A DNA stretch of 64,000 bases from Lachnospiraceae bacterium (GCA_017511045.1 JAFWLM010000080.1:1-64000), one strand, 5' to 3'; positions 1 to 10,350 are shown, numbered from the stretch's first letter. The notes: generated by a model from the sequence alone, not told the origin. Program-made: numbers and translations.

Positions 1-3000
1 CCGGCTGCTGTTGTGATCGCGTAGTTCGCTGTCACATCTTCAGTGCCGTGCATGATCTTATAGCCTTCTGCGACCGGGTTGTTATTCGCTGCTGTATCTG
101 CAACATTTGTCACACTTCCCGTTGCTGTCGCTACCAGCCTGTCTCCTGTCAGAAGTGATCCACTTGTTACTGTGACTTCATTATTGCTGTGTGCACTGCC
201 ATCATATGTCCACTCCTGGCTTGCGGCTGTGATCGTGATCGCTATCGGTTTAATAGTCAGTGTGCCTGCAGAAGCTGTGATCTTATAGTTCGCTGTCACA
301 TCTTCAGTGCCGTGCATGATCTTATAGCCTTCTGCGACCGGGTTGTTACCTGTAGTTGTATCTGCAACATTCGTGACGCTTCCCGTTGCTGTCGCTACCA
401 ACGTATCTCCTGTCAGGAGTGATCCACTTGTTACTGTAACTTCATTATTGCTGTGTGCTTTACCATCATACGTCCACTCCTGGCTTGCGGCTGTGATCGT
501 AATTGCAACGGATGCGTTCGTCATCGTCAGTTCGCCATTAACGGTTGTGACTTCATAGTTGTCAGCGGTTCCCGTTGTGAACGTATAGGACTTCACTTCA
601 TTCGTTACCGGGCTCTCGCTTGGGAACGTGATGCTTCCTTCCACGACTGCACTGATCGCATCTTCGCCTACCAGACCATCAACGTCATAGCTATCATTGC
701 TGTGGGAGGTTCCATCATATGTGAACTCCTGGCTCTTTGCTGTAATAGTTACTTTTTTCGGCACGATCTGTAAGCGTCCCTGACGAACATATAGGCTAAC
801 ACTGTAGTTATCGTCCTTAGGAAGTTCAGCAGATGTTAGACTAATATCATATGTATAATCTCCAACATTAGTTTCTTTGATTCCATAATAGCCAAGACCT
901 GCTCCTCCTTCCTGCGCTTTAGTTTTGACCACATCCCAAATGGAATTCAAATAGCTGGATTTATATCCATCATGACTAATCATGATATAGTCTTCAACCG
1001 TCTTGGAAGGATTGGTAAATCCTGTCAAATAAGGTGTTCCTGTATAAGGCGCATTAGTCCATCTATCAGGCTCAATACGAACTGTAACATTAATTTTTGT
1101 TACTTCCAGAGTACCTGAGATGTAGCGAATGCTATAGTAATTTGAAATATTAGCATGAGTTCCTTTAAGAACTGCTGCACTAGGTTTTACGGTTGCAACA
1201 CCCGCGTTCAGACGGCCAGCTTCAACGTCATTTCCGTCATAGCTTAAAGAAACAGCGGAAAGAGAATCGCCCTCTAAAAGACCTTCTACTGTTACTTGTC
1301 CGCCAATTTCACTCGGGAGCTTCAGAGCAGTTCCGTCGTACTGCTTACTTAAACTGTTTACTGTAATTGTAGCTTTCTTCTGATAGAAGATCGTAAACTC
1401 AAGACCGGATTGAGTAACTTCTTCGGTTATTTTATAAGAAGAACCTGCCTCGGTTCCGCCATAGTTTTTTCCTTCGACAGCTTTATTTAATTCCCATCCG
1501 GCAATCGGAGTACGACTTAAGGTATATGTTTTACCAACCTTTAAAACCTGTACATCGTCATCCGTAATCGGATTGCCAGCCATATCAACAAAATGGACCT
1601 TAACATTTGCATGCTTAAAGCTGGAGTAATAGAAAGTTAAAACATTATTGTTATCATCTGAAGTCAGAACTATGGTCTTCTCTATTTCATCAGGGAAGAA
1701 CTCAATTCCGTCTAGTTCCGGAACAGTTTCATAAAGTGTTTCGTAATCAACAGCTGCCGCGAGTTCGATGACCGAAGCGGTATCACCAGGAACGTTTTCT
1801 ACGATTTTATCATCTGCTACTTTTGTACCAGCTCCAGCCTCACCATCCGCAATAATATATCTCACAGTATATTTGGTTGTTTCCGCCTTTTTTCGATAAA
1901 CAAAAGTAATATCATTATCTTTTGCTTGAAGGACTAATGTTTTACTGCTTTCATCAGGACGATAGCCTGCAATCGCAATTGCATACTCTGTAACATTCTG
2001 TCCTATTGTATAATTAGGATTACTTACAACCTTATCCGTTGCGATTGTTGAACCTTCATCATCCACATAATGAACCGTGTAGCTAAGAGTGTCCCTAGTC
2101 CAATGAGCATAAACGGTTGTATCTGCAGTAATCTGTGTGTTCCAATCAAACAGAGTACTACCATCAACAGTTGTATACCATCCATCAAATGTATATCCGG
2201 CTTTAGTTGGATTATTCGGTTTCTCTACTTTATGGTATTTTTCAACAGTCTTACTATCGGCCAACACTGTAGTTCCGTCATCATCAACGAAATTCACTGT
2301 ATAACTAGGTGCTGTCCACTTCGCATAAAGAACCAAGTTGCTGGCCGGCATAGTTGAGAAAGAATATGGCGTAGTTAATCCTGAGTCAGAATACCAGCCC
2401 TCAAAGGTAAAGTCATTGTCTACGCCGCACTGTGCAGCAGTCGGTGTCCAAACATAAGGCGACTTGTTGATATTGGCATCAAACTTAACATTATTAATTG
2501 TGTTAAGCTTATTGCTGCCATAATAATAGTCGATTTGATATGTATTACGCTTATAATAAAGATTATATGTTGTTACATAATCATCATTATTTCCATGATC
2601 AAAAGTATATCCGCTAATTGTTTTAGGTGTTATACCATATGAATCTGCATTATAAGTCTGACTATATGCTTCAGATCTAGTGTAATTGTCATCGTCCGCA
2701 TTCTGAAGATAGTAATTAACTGTAAAAGTATACGCAGACCCCCAACTTGCATAATACGTAATCGATGTCCCATTTGTTGGTAAAAGGTCAGTATTCATTA
2801 TAAGTTGTTTAGTAACATACCTTGTTCCTTGACCATTTTTCTGCCACCCCATAAATGAATAGTTATTCCTTCTAGCAGATGGCCATAATCCAGAGATATC
2901 CTGACCCAGTTTAGCCTTAAATGAATATGTATTGGTTGTAGTGGTTCCATCAGGTTTTACAATGCTACCATGGTTGTTTCTATTAAAATTCAAAGTATAC

Positions 3001-5597
3001 TCAACTAGTTTATAATACACTCGCAGAACTGATGAACCATCCGCCGCAATTACAACACTTGATGTAGCATTCTTAGCAGTATCCTTTTCCCACCCCTTTC
3101 TAGTAATAGTAGGGGCGTTGGAAGCTTGAACTGTTGTGCCCACTTGCGCTGTACCAGTTCTCGAGTTGTCGTATACATACGAGGACGTTGTTCCTGTATC
3201 ATCATACTTTTCAAACATGTATACAATGGTGTAATTAACAGTTTTGGGACTCCACTTTGCATAAATAGTGGTATTTCCTTTAATCTCAACTGTTGAACCA
3301 GCAGCCTGTGTTAATCCTTCATCGAGATACCATCCGCCAAAGTTATAACCATCACGAGTTGGAACGGTTGTGGATAAAGCAACTTGTGTGCCGTATGCAG
3401 CTGTAGTACCACCAACATATGTACCACCGTTGGTCTCATAGGTTAAAGAGTAGTTCTTTCGATTGTAATAAACTTTCAGCTCCTGCCCTTTTGCCTGTGT
3501 AATAGTTGCGCCTTCAGCCAATTCAAGAACTGCATAGTCATATGTCTTAACCGTCGGCGTAACATAACTATTTAATACACCCTGAACATCCTTGACCCTT
3601 TCGATTTCCGTATATCCATCTCCCTCGAGGTCTTTCAGCATGTATACAAAATCATATTCTGCGGTAAAAGGAACATACTTAAATCTAACAGTTTTAGAAT
3701 AATCGACAAAATCGTTTTCTGTAACCGTAATCGTAGGATTTTCCGGATAATAAATAGGTGCTCCTGCAACCTCAGCAGGATCAGTCTGGGTAGTACTTGG
3801 AGCAGTAATAGTATACGGAAGCTCATGAGCTTCAACCTGCATAAGATCTGTATTAAATACTACTTCATTACCTGCATCATTCAGATAATAGTATTCTGCA
3901 GTAATGTTATAGACGTCAACTGTTCTAAATACAGCAACAACTGTTAGATTTCCTGTTACTTCAGTCTCTGCTGTTACTTCAGTCTCGGTTCCCTGAATAA
4001 CCCATTTTTCAAACACCTTGCCGGAAACAAACGGATTCTGAGGCATAGTGCCAATTACTTCACCTTCAGAGCGAAAATACTGAGAAAGAGTTTCTTGGGC
4101 AGTCCCTTCGTCATTCAGTACAACAAAACTTACTGCAAACTGGTTTGTAAAAGATGCAATAAGGGTGATATCTGACGAAACTTTCTCACCGCCTACATAC
4201 TCCGTTTCTCCAAGAAACCATCCAACAAAATCTTTTCCTTCTACAGTTGGGTCTGCAGGAAGCGTAAGGGAATCACCACTGTAATAGGTATCCGTCTCGT
4301 AAGTATCTCCTTCAACTTGATAGGTAACTGTAAATACATTCTTTGTATACTCAGCCCAAACAGTTGTATCAGCAGAAACTTTAACCTGATTAGTGAATTC
4401 GCCTCCTTCATATACCCACTTACCTGTATTTCCAGTTTTTGCCGGAACAGAAGGAATGTCATTCAAACAATAGCTGGTATCAACATCAACCGTTTTTGAA
4501 GCAACTTCAGTAGTTTTGTCTTCTTGGAAGAATTTTACTGTATATGTTATTTTGTCATAATCTGGCACAATCGTTGTATCAGCGCTTGGAATGAAATCAG
4601 CATCAATATGATCTCCTGTGACTCTTATTTCCGTTCCCTGTTCACCTTGAACAATCTCACCAATTGCCCAATAAGCATTATAATCTTCACGAGCAATTGT
4701 TTCCGGAAGTAAATCGCCAATCGCTTTGCCCTTTACGACATTAACAGTTTGATAAAGATCTGCATCACGATCATAAAATTCAACCTTCCAAGTCTCATCG
4801 GACCCAGCTTTCTCATTATCACTGTCACGAGTCTTTTCATCTTCAGTATTTTCTGAAGCCTCATCTTTTGAATCTTGGGTGAGAGTTAAAATATTATACT
4901 TAGAAAAACTATCTGCATCGAGGGTAGCGTTATTACCAGAAATCGCAGCTCCAGTGATAACATCAGTTTGTCCATCATCTGCGATATGAACGACCTCTTT
5001 TTTTGCAGAGGCATCTAACCCAGGAGCACTCAAAATCATATGTACCGGAATCTCTGGCTGAACCTCTACCCCATCTGGGCCATAGAAAGTAATGTCAACC
5101 GTCCTCACCTCGGCGACTTCACCTTTAACAGCGTTATTAACCGTATCATATACTTCAGCGGAACTGACTCCGACAACTGTCATGATCGTTCCGACCGGGA
5201 ATGTACCCGGATCAGCAGATACTCGAACTTCAATGCCGCCTCCAGCTCCAGAGAATGAAAGCGTCTCTGTGTTGAGTTCTTGTTTGCCATTCTCGGTCGT
5301 CTCTTCTTCTGTTGTCTCTTCTGTAGTCTCGGCCTGAGCTTCAGTAGTGTCTTCATAAGACTCTTCTGTATCCGCCGGAATATCAAAAGAGTCCTGCGTA
5401 TCTGCATACCCAGGATCGACTGGAAGCGTTTCCTCAATGGGCGCTTCCGGCTCCGCACTTTCATCCACATATTCGGTCGCAACCTCCGACGTATCTTCAT
5501 CCGCCATAACGGTAGAAATGGTCGGAACGCTCATGCTGCTGAGCAGTACCAGAATGGATAACAAAACAGCTGAAATTCGTTTGATTAGTTTCTTCAT
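1..5597 (-). CDS. Giant secreted multi-repeat surface protein, 3' end outside window
   Basis: The frame opens at ATG 5597 behind the ribosome site AAAGGGG and stays open to base 1, giving at least 1865 residues with no stop seen. Residues 1-32 form a signal peptide (basic start, hydrophobic core, likely cleavage after VMA). A Thr/Glu-rich linker and a ZU5-like segment (about 100-200) follow. Residues about 330-1200 contain many InlB B-type (Listeria-Bacteroides) repeats, recognisable by GY.F.GWY..., T.YAKW and YTVNYYY-like motifs. A MucBP-like unit lies near 1325-1405. YDG/MBG-type Ig-like units begin near 1419, and the last ones (from about 1700) are almost identical copies of 88 residues. 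No LPXTG or other anchor can be seen because the C-terminus is missing. By family it is a cell-surface adhesin or stalk protein; the ligand cannot be inferred. It is transcribed alone from its own promoter after the rsfS terminator. Confidence 0.85.
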   Translation of the reverse strand, partial: MKKLIKRISAVLLSILVLLSSMSVPTISTVMADEDTSEVATEYVDESAEPEAPIEETLPVDPGYADTQDSFDIPADTEESYEDTTEAQAETTEETTEEETTENGKQELNTETLSFSGAGGGIEVRVSADPGTFPVGTIMTVVGVSSAEVYDTVNNAVKGEVAEVRTVDITFYGPDGVEVQPEIPVHMILSAPGLDASAKKEVVHIADDGQTDVITGAAISGNNATLDADSFSKYNILTLTQDSKDEASENTEDEKTRDSDNEKAGSDETWKVEFYDRDADLYQTVNVVKGKAIGDLLPETIAREDYNAYWAIGEIVQGEQGTEIRVTGDHIDADFIPSADTTIVPDYDKITYTVKFFQEDKTTEVASKTVDVDTSYCLNDIPSVPAKTGNTGKWVYEGGEFTNQVKVSADTTVWAEYTKNVFTVTYQVEGDTYETDTYYSGDSLTLPADPTVEGKDFVGWFLGETEYVGGEKVSSDITLIASFTNQFAVSFVVLNDEGTAQETLSQYFRSEGEVIGTMPQNPFVSGKVFEKWVIQGTETEVTAETEVTGNLTVVAVFRTVDVYNITAEYYYLNDAGNEVVFNTDLMQVEAHELPYTITAPSTTQTDPAEVAGAPIYYPENPTITVTENDFVDYSKTVRFKYVPFTAEYDFVYMLKDLEGDGYTEIERVKDVQGVLNSYVTPTVKTYDYAVLELAEGATITQAKGQELKVYYNRKNYSLTYETNGGTYVGGTTAAYGTQVALSTTVPTRDGYNFGGWYLDEGLTQAAGSTVEIKGNTTIYAKWSPKTVNYTIVYMFEKYDDTGTTSSYVYDNSRTGTAQVGTTVQASNAPTITRKGWEKDTAKNATSSVVIAADGSSVLRVYYKLVEYTLNFNRNNHGSIVKPDGTTTTNTYSFKAKLGQDISGLWPSARRNNYSFMGWQKNGQGTRYVTKQLIMNTDLLPTNGTSITYYASWGSAYTFTVNYYLQNADDDNYTRSEAYSQTYNADSYGITPKTISGYTFDHGNNDDYVTTYNLYYKRNTYQIDYYYGSNKLNTINNVKFDANINKSPYVWTPTAAQCGVDNDFTFEGWYSDSGLTTPYSFSTMPASNLVLYAKWTAPSYTVNFVDDDGTTVLADSKTVEKYHKVEKPNNPTKAGYTFDGWYTTVDGSTLFDWNTQITADTTVYAHWTRDTLSYTVHYVDDEGSTIATDKVVSNPNYTIGQNVTEYAIAIAGYRPDESSKTLVLQAKDNDITFVYRKKAETTKYTVRYIIADGEAGAGTKVADDKIVENVPGDTASVIELAAAVDYETLYETVPELDGIEFFPDEIEKTIVLTSDDNNNVLTFYYSSFKHANVKVHFVDMAGNPITDDDVQVLKVGKTYTLSRTPIAGWELNKAVEGKNYGGTEAGSSYKITEEVTQSGLEFTIFYQKKATITVNSLSKQYDGTALKLPSEIGGQVTVEGLLEGDSLSAVSLSYDGNDVEAGRLNAGVATVKPSAAVLKGTHANISNYYSIRYISGTLEVTKINVTVRIEPDRWTNAPYTGTPYLTGFTNPSKTVEDYIMISHDGYKSSYLNSIWDVVKTKAQEGGAGLGYYGIKETNVGDYTYDISLTSAELPKDDNYSVSLYVRQGRLQIVPKKVTITAKSQEFTYDGTSHSNDSYDVDGLVGEDAISAVVEGSITFPSESPVTNEVKSYTFTTGTADNYEVTTVNGELTMTNASVAITITAASQEWTYDGKAHSNNEVTVTSGSLLTGDTLVATATGSVTNVADTTTGNNPVAEGYKIMHGTEDVTANYKITASAGTLTIKPIAITITAASQEWTYDGSAHSNNEVTVTSGSLLTGDRLVATATGSVTNVADTAANNNPVAEGYKIMHGTEDVTANYAITTAA
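24..551 (-). repeat. Two tandem 264-bp in-frame coding repeats (88 residues each)
   Basis: The stretch beginning GTTCGCTGTCACATC at 24 starts again at 288, exactly 264 bases later. The first 210 or so bases of the two copies are nearly the same and the last 50 diverge. Each copy encodes one YDG/MBG-type unit with motifs EWTYDG.AHSNNEVTVTSG and EGYKIMHGTEDVTANY. A third, strongly diverged unit lies at about 552-770. More copies may follow beyond base 1. Confidence 0.9.
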
Positions 5598-5758
5598 TTC
5601 AAGTCCCCTTTATGAAATCTTACAAACAATATAAGCAATTCTAATTATCTACTTCTCCACTAAATAGAATATGCATTTTACAGTCACAACATACATCACA
5701 AAACATGTTGCTTATGGGTAAATTTGGTCAGAATCCACCCACTTAATTAATTTGTTTA

Positions 5759-5787
5759 ATTATATTCCAAATTGCGTTCCTTGTAAA
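5759..5787 (-). promoter_or_regulatory. Promoter of the giant surface protein gene
   Basis: On the minus strand TTTACA (5782-5787) is separated by exactly 17 bases from a perfect TATAAT (5759-5764). Transcription should start near 5752, which gives a long, AT-rich 5' leader of about 155 nt before ATG 5597. The rest of the 5598-5821 interval shows no other gene. Confidence 0.75.
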
Positions 5788-5821
5788 CTATTTTTGATTC
5801 AAAAATTGCATAACTGAGGAC

Positions 5822-5849
5822 AAAAAAAACTCCCTCTTTCGAGGGAGTT
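5822..5849 (-). terminator. Terminator after rsfS
   Basis: On the minus strand a 9-bp stem AACTCCCTC/GAGGGAGTT with a GAAA loop is followed by a run of T residues. It is a classical rho-independent terminator and separates the rsfS operon from the surface-protein gene. Confidence 0.9.
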
Positions 5850-5922
5850 CTCATATGCTAATTTACAATCATTTAAATGGTTATAATTGTCAAAAACAGC
5901 CTGATTTTGTAACGATAAAGGC

Positions 5923-6276
5923 TTAATCCTGCAGATCAGCGATACCAACATCCTGACCATCCTTCCAGATCCTTTCAAGATCGAAAAACAGTCTGTCTTC
6001 CTGATTAAAGATATGGATGATCACATCGCCATAATCCATCAGGATCCAGTTGGCATTATGATATCCCTCAATACTCTTCGGGATGATGCCCTCTTTACCG
6101 AGTTTTTCTTCGACATTGTCCGCCAACGCCTTTACCTGGCGCTCATTTGCACCGCCGGTAATGATAAAATAGTCGGCGATCACGGAGATCTTGCTGATAT
6201 CGATCACCTTGATATCCTGTGCCTTTTTCTCATCTAACAACATGAATGCTTTTCTTGCTATTTCCTTAGAATTCAT
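5923..6276 (-). CDS. rsfS: Ribosomal silencing factor RsfS
   Basis: This 117-residue protein matches the RsfS (DUF143/Iojap) family over its whole length, including the YFIITGGANERQVKALA segment and the WILMDYGDVIIHIF core. RsfS binds ribosomal protein L14 and blocks joining of the ribosomal subunits when nutrients are short. ATG 6276 is preceded by AGGAGGACGA, a strong ribosome site. It is the last gene of the nadD-yqeK-rsfS group and is followed by a clear terminator. Confidence 0.95.
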   Translation of the reverse strand: MNSKEIARKAFMLLDEKKAQDIKVIDISKISVIADYFIITGGANERQVKALADNVEEKLGKEGIIPKSIEGYHNANWILMDYGDVIIHIFNQEDRLFFDLERIWKDGQDVGIADLQD

Positions 6277-6338
6277 TCGTCCTCCTGTATTGTTTCTTAC
6301 CTCAAACTTGCCCCGCTCAGGGACTATTTGTTTCTGCC

Positions 6339-6962
6339 TTAGATTTCGTCTAATTCAGCCTCATCCGCTGCGTGCTTCTCTTCCACAAGTTTCTTATAAA
6401 ACTCATGCGTTGCTTTCGTTGCCGGATCGATCGTACGTCCTTTGCTTTCCAGATACTTCAGCGTGTTTCCGGAAATCACATAAACAGCCTCATCAATATC
6501 CCTAAATGCCAGTTCCTGGATCTGGTCCAGATGCATGATGATATCATCTCTGTTCGGCTCGATATAGTCTGCCACATAGATGATCTTCTGAAGCATCGTC
6601 ATATCCGGAGCGCCTGTCGTATGGGTACGGATCGCATCCTGTATCTCTCGGTCTAAGACACCGAACTTATCTGCCACGATCTCCGCACCAAGCTTTGCAT
6701 GCAGCAATGCGGGGTTTTCATAATCTACCTGATCTAAAAAAATACCGTATTCATGGCACATTGCATATTTATCTTCATCAGGAATGCATTTCGCACAGTC
6801 ATGCAGAAGACCAGCGATCTCCGCTCTGTCCGGGCTGTCAAAATGATAGTTCATCGCAAGTGATGCCGCGGTAAATGCCACGCTGATGGAGTGCCAGTAG
6901 CGGTCGTAATCCAGATCGTCCTGAAGCACTTCCTGAATGAATGTAAAATATTCCATCTTCAT
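6339..6962 (-). CDS. yqeK: YqeK-type HD-domain hydrolase (Ap4A hydrolase family)
   Basis: The protein has 207 residues and the HD-domain metal ligands H24, H54-D55, H88, H114 and D132, in the spacing of the YqeK family. Family members are reported to split diadenosine tetraphosphate symmetrically into two ADP. The last 15 or so residues are acidic and probably disordered. It starts 17 bases after nadD ends and stands immediately before rsfS, the usual Firmicutes order nadD-yqeK-rsfS. The lytR-type gene often found between yqeK and rsfS in clostridia is not present. Confidence 0.92.
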   Translation of the reverse strand: MKMEYFTFIQEVLQDDLDYDRYWHSISVAFTAASLAMNYHFDSPDRAEIAGLLHDCAKCIPDEDKYAMCHEYGIFLDQVDYENPALLHAKLGAEIVADKFGVLDREIQDAIRTHTTGAPDMTMLQKIIYVADYIEPNRDDIIMHLDQIQELAFRDIDEAVYVISGNTLKYLESKGRTIDPATKATHEFYKKLVEEKHAADEAELDEI

Positions 6963-6979
6963 ATTCTGTCTACTTCCTT

Positions 6980-7576
6980 TTATTTATACAGCTGATGCTC
7001 TTTGATATATTCGATCACACAATCAGGCGTGAAATACCTGACAGACATATCGTGTTTCACCTTGTCACGAATGTCGGTCGATGAGATATCGATATTCGGC
7101 ATGTAGAGGTTTACGATCTTCGCGCCGAACTTGCTTCGCAGATAATCCATCTGCTCTTCGAGTTCTGCATTCGGGATATTCCGTCTGCTCGAAAGGATCG
7201 TCGCCATCTGAAAGATCTCCTGCGGCTTATACCATTTCTCCATCTGGAACAAGGTATCACTTCCGACGATCAGGTACAGATCATCGTACGTATACTGCTC
7301 TTTCAGTATCTTTAACGTGTCGACAGTATAGGTGTCGCCTTCTCTTTTAAGCTCCAGATCTGAAAACTCAAAATGCGGATTCCCTTCGATCGCAAGCCGC
7401 GTCATGGCTTCTCGGTCTTCATCCGCCGACACACCGCGTTCCACTTTAAAGTACGGATCGCCTGCCGGCATGATCAGAACCTTGTCCATGCCAAACCTGT
7501 CATATGCAGTTTCTGCGAGGATCAGATGTCCGTAGTGGATCGGATCAAATGTCCCGCCCATGATTCCTATTTTCAT
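6980..7576 (-). CDS. nadD: Nicotinate-nucleotide adenylyltransferase
   Basis: The protein has 198 residues with the nucleotidyltransferase signature GGTFDPIHYGH at 7-17 and the closing ISSTDIR motif at 164-170. It transfers AMP from ATP to nicotinate mononucleotide to form deamido-NAD in NAD synthesis. Upstream of ATG 7576 there is no clear Shine-Dalgarno sequence, only AAGAAAATGCGCAT. The 345 bases before it contain four palindromic elements (see the array at 7627-7914), so its control may differ from the usual arrangement, in which it simply follows obgE and yhbY in one transcript. Confidence 0.95.
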   Translation of the reverse strand: MKIGIMGGTFDPIHYGHLILAETAYDRFGMDKVLIMPAGDPYFKVERGVSADEDREAMTRLAIEGNPHFEFSDLELKREGDTYTVDTLKILKEQYTYDDLYLIVGSDTLFQMEKWYKPQEIFQMATILSSRRNIPNAELEEQMDYLRSKFGAKIVNLYMPNIDISSTDIRDKVKHDMSVRYFTPDCVIEYIKEHQLYK

Positions 7577-7626
7577 ATGCGCATTTTCTTATTTTTAATG
7601 TGTTCTAACTAATATCAGATCATTGG

Positions 7627-7914
7627 TTCTCAACGCCATACCCGCAAACACTATAGCCGTTGAGAAAGCAGGTAATTCAGTTCCTTAAAAAGGTCTAAAC
7701 AACGGTAAAAACACAATCTGAAAAGGTGATTCTCAACGGTACCTCAAACAAATGCACATGTGTTGAGAAAAACAACATATTGTTCTCAACGGCTTAAGCA
7801 TTATTGCAACTGTCGTTGAGAAATGGCTGAAAAACGTAAATAAATACTAAATAATCTAGTGTAAATTGCAGTTTTTCTCAACGGATATGCGTTTGTGAGG
7901 CACATCGTTGAGAA
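7627..7914. repeat. Array of four 40-bp inverted-repeat elements
   Basis: Units lie at 7627-7666, 7730-7769, 7783-7822 and 7875-7914. Every unit is exactly 40 bp: TTCTCAACG, 22 inner bases, CGTTGAGAA (unit 2 has TGTTGAGAA on the right). The inner 22 bases differ and are not self-complementary, but units 1 and 2, and units 3 and 4 when read in reverse, share a loose CAA(A)-TGCA-like core. The gaps between units are 63, 13 and 52 bases. The array fills most of the 345-bp gap between yhbY and nadD, where I see no gene. Confidence 0.9.
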
Positions 7915-7921
7915 TTTGGTT

Positions 7922-8209
7922 TTAAACAATATTATATTTACTGTCTTTTTTCTTGCGTCTGTACAGTGTGATCTTTCTACCCATGACCTGAACGACCTGG
8001 CTGTGGGTGCGTTCTGCAGCGATCTCTGCCAGTTCTTTCGGATCATCGAAGCAGTTCTTTAAAACACCGACTTTGATCAGCTCACGTGCTGCAAGGGCTT
8101 CATCAATTGCCCCTACAACTTCCGCCGACAGTGCCTCTTTTCCGATATGCACGATCGGGTCCAAAGGATGTGCCTCTGCTCTTAAAAATGCTCTTTCCTT
8201 ACTTGTCAT
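7922..8209 (-). CDS. yhbY: Ribosome assembly RNA-binding protein YhbY (CRM domain)
   Basis: The 95-residue protein is a single CRM (KH-like) RNA-binding domain. It has the family pattern of an N-terminal helix, PIVHIGKEALS, and ELIKVGVLKN, followed by a C-terminal RRKKK stretch. Members associate with pre-50S particles. It follows obgE after 59 bases, the conserved neighbourhood in Firmicutes. Its stop codon lies only 7 bases from the last of the 40-bp palindromic elements. Confidence 0.93.
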   Translation of the reverse strand: MTSKERAFLRAEAHPLDPIVHIGKEALSAEVVGAIDEALAARELIKVGVLKNCFDDPKELAEIAAERTHSQVVQVMGRKITLYRRKKKDSKYNIV

Positions 8210-8268
8210 TTATTCCTCAATTCATTTTATCATACTGATGCCGGTCTTTTTAAGACAGATATCAGCTC

Positions 8269-9570
<1,302 letters not shown>

Positions 9571-9581
9571 TCACTTCGCGC

Positions 9582-9614
9582 AAAAAAGCTCCAAACCAGA
9601 AGATTTGGAGCTTT
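9582..9614 (-). terminator. Terminator after rpmA
   Basis: On the minus strand an 11-bp stem AAAGCTCCAAA/TTTGGAGCTTT with an 8-base loop runs into further T residues. It ends the rplU-rpmA transcript, so obgE and yhbY depend on read-through or on a promoter I could not identify. Confidence 0.88.
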
Positions 9615-9623
9615 GCGTTACGA

Positions 9624-9884
9624 TTATTCTTCTACCGGAAGCACAGAAACCTGTTTCTTGTCTCTTCCAAGTCTGTGGAAGTGAACTTTTCCGTCAGCCA
9701 GAGTAAATAATGTATCGTCTTTTCCGCGGCCTACATTCTCGCCCGGATGAATCTTGGTTCCACGCTGTCTGTATAAGATGTTTCCGGCTTTAACAAACTG
9801 TCCGTCAGCTCTTTTTGCGCCTAATCGTTTTGACTCGGAATCTCTTCCGTTTCGTGTTGATCCAACACCCTTCTTATGTGCCAT
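9624..9884 (-). CDS. rpmA: 50S ribosomal protein L27
   Basis: The 86-residue protein begins directly with [15 protein letters not shown] and shows the usual L27 body. Its N-terminal tail reaches the peptidyl-transferase centre. In many Firmicutes L27 carries a short N-terminal extension that the protease Prp removes, and the prp gene stands between rplU and rpmA. Here both the extension and a prp gene between the two are missing. ATG 9884 is preceded by AAAGGAG. It is the second gene of the rplU-rpmA operon and ends at a terminator. Confidence 0.97.
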   Translation of the reverse strand: MAHKKGVGSTRNGRDSESKRLGAKRADGQFVKAGNILYRQRGTKIHPGENVGRGKDDTLFTLADGKVHFHRLGRDKKQVSVLPVEE

Positions 9885-9924
9885 TTATCTCAACTCCTTT
9901 ACAAATCGAATTCCTATGTGCTTC

Positions 9925-10233
9925 TTAACCAACAATGCTTGTGATCTCAAGCTCTGTGTAGTACTGTCTGTGTCCGTTCTTTTTGTGATAACCACTCTTT
10001 GGTTTATACTTGTAAACGACCACTTTCTTAGCCTTGTCCTGAGCAACCACTTTGGCTTCTACCTTAGCGCCTTCAACTGTCGGGTTTCCAACCTTAACAG
10101 CATCTCCGCCAATCATCAGCACTTTGTCAATAACTACAGTGGAATCTACTTCCGCGTCGAGCTTCTCAACTCTGACTTTGTCGCCTTCGGAAACCTTGTA
10201 CTGTTTTCCGCCGGTTTCGATAATTGCGTACAT
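9925..10233 (-). CDS. rplU: 50S ribosomal protein L21
   Basis: I place the start at ATG 10233, giving 102 residues beginning [14 protein letters not shown], because AGGAGGTGCG stands just before it and family members start there. An upstream in-frame start at 10287 would add 18 residues that the family lacks. The C-terminal half has the L21 motif [14 protein letters not shown]. It is the first gene of the rplU-rpmA operon. The leader between the promoter and the gene contains a small hairpin (GTTTATG...CATAAC), which could be an L21-type autoregulatory leader; this is only a guess. Confidence 0.96.
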   Translation of the reverse strand: MYAIIETGGKQYKVSEGDKVRVEKLDAEVDSTVVIDKVLMIGGDAVKVGNPTVEGAKVEAKVVAQDKAKKVVVYKYKPKSGYHKKNGHRQYYTELEITSIVG

Positions 10234-10321
10234 ACACGCACCTCCTATTAAATACTCGCCAACTTTGGTGTTATGAAACGATTCCATAAACTTTAAACCT
10301 CATTGCGCGGTCAACCATTGA

Positions 10322-10350
10322 AATATAGCAGACAGACTCATAAAAGTCAA
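10322..10350 (-). promoter_or_regulatory. Promoter of rplU-rpmA
   Basis: TTGACT (10345-10350) and TATATT (10322-10327) on the minus strand are 17 bases apart, a near-consensus sigma-A promoter. The leader to ATG 10233 is about 80 nt. Confidence 0.8.

Noticed and set aside
1-5597. Frameshifted or decayed surface-protein gene
   Set aside because: Many short frames on both strands gave this impression, but frame-by-frame reading from ATG 5597 stays open to base 1; the gene is only cut by the window edge.
7627-7914. CRISPR array built from the TTCTCAACG/CGTTGAGAA repeats
   Set aside because: The repeats alternate in orientation, are only 9 bases long and the distances between units are uneven (63, 13, 52). 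No cas genes are present.
7801-8046. Minus-strand frame of 81 residues overlapping yhbY and the palindromic elements
   Set aside because: Overlaps yhbY in another frame and has no ribosome site or family features.
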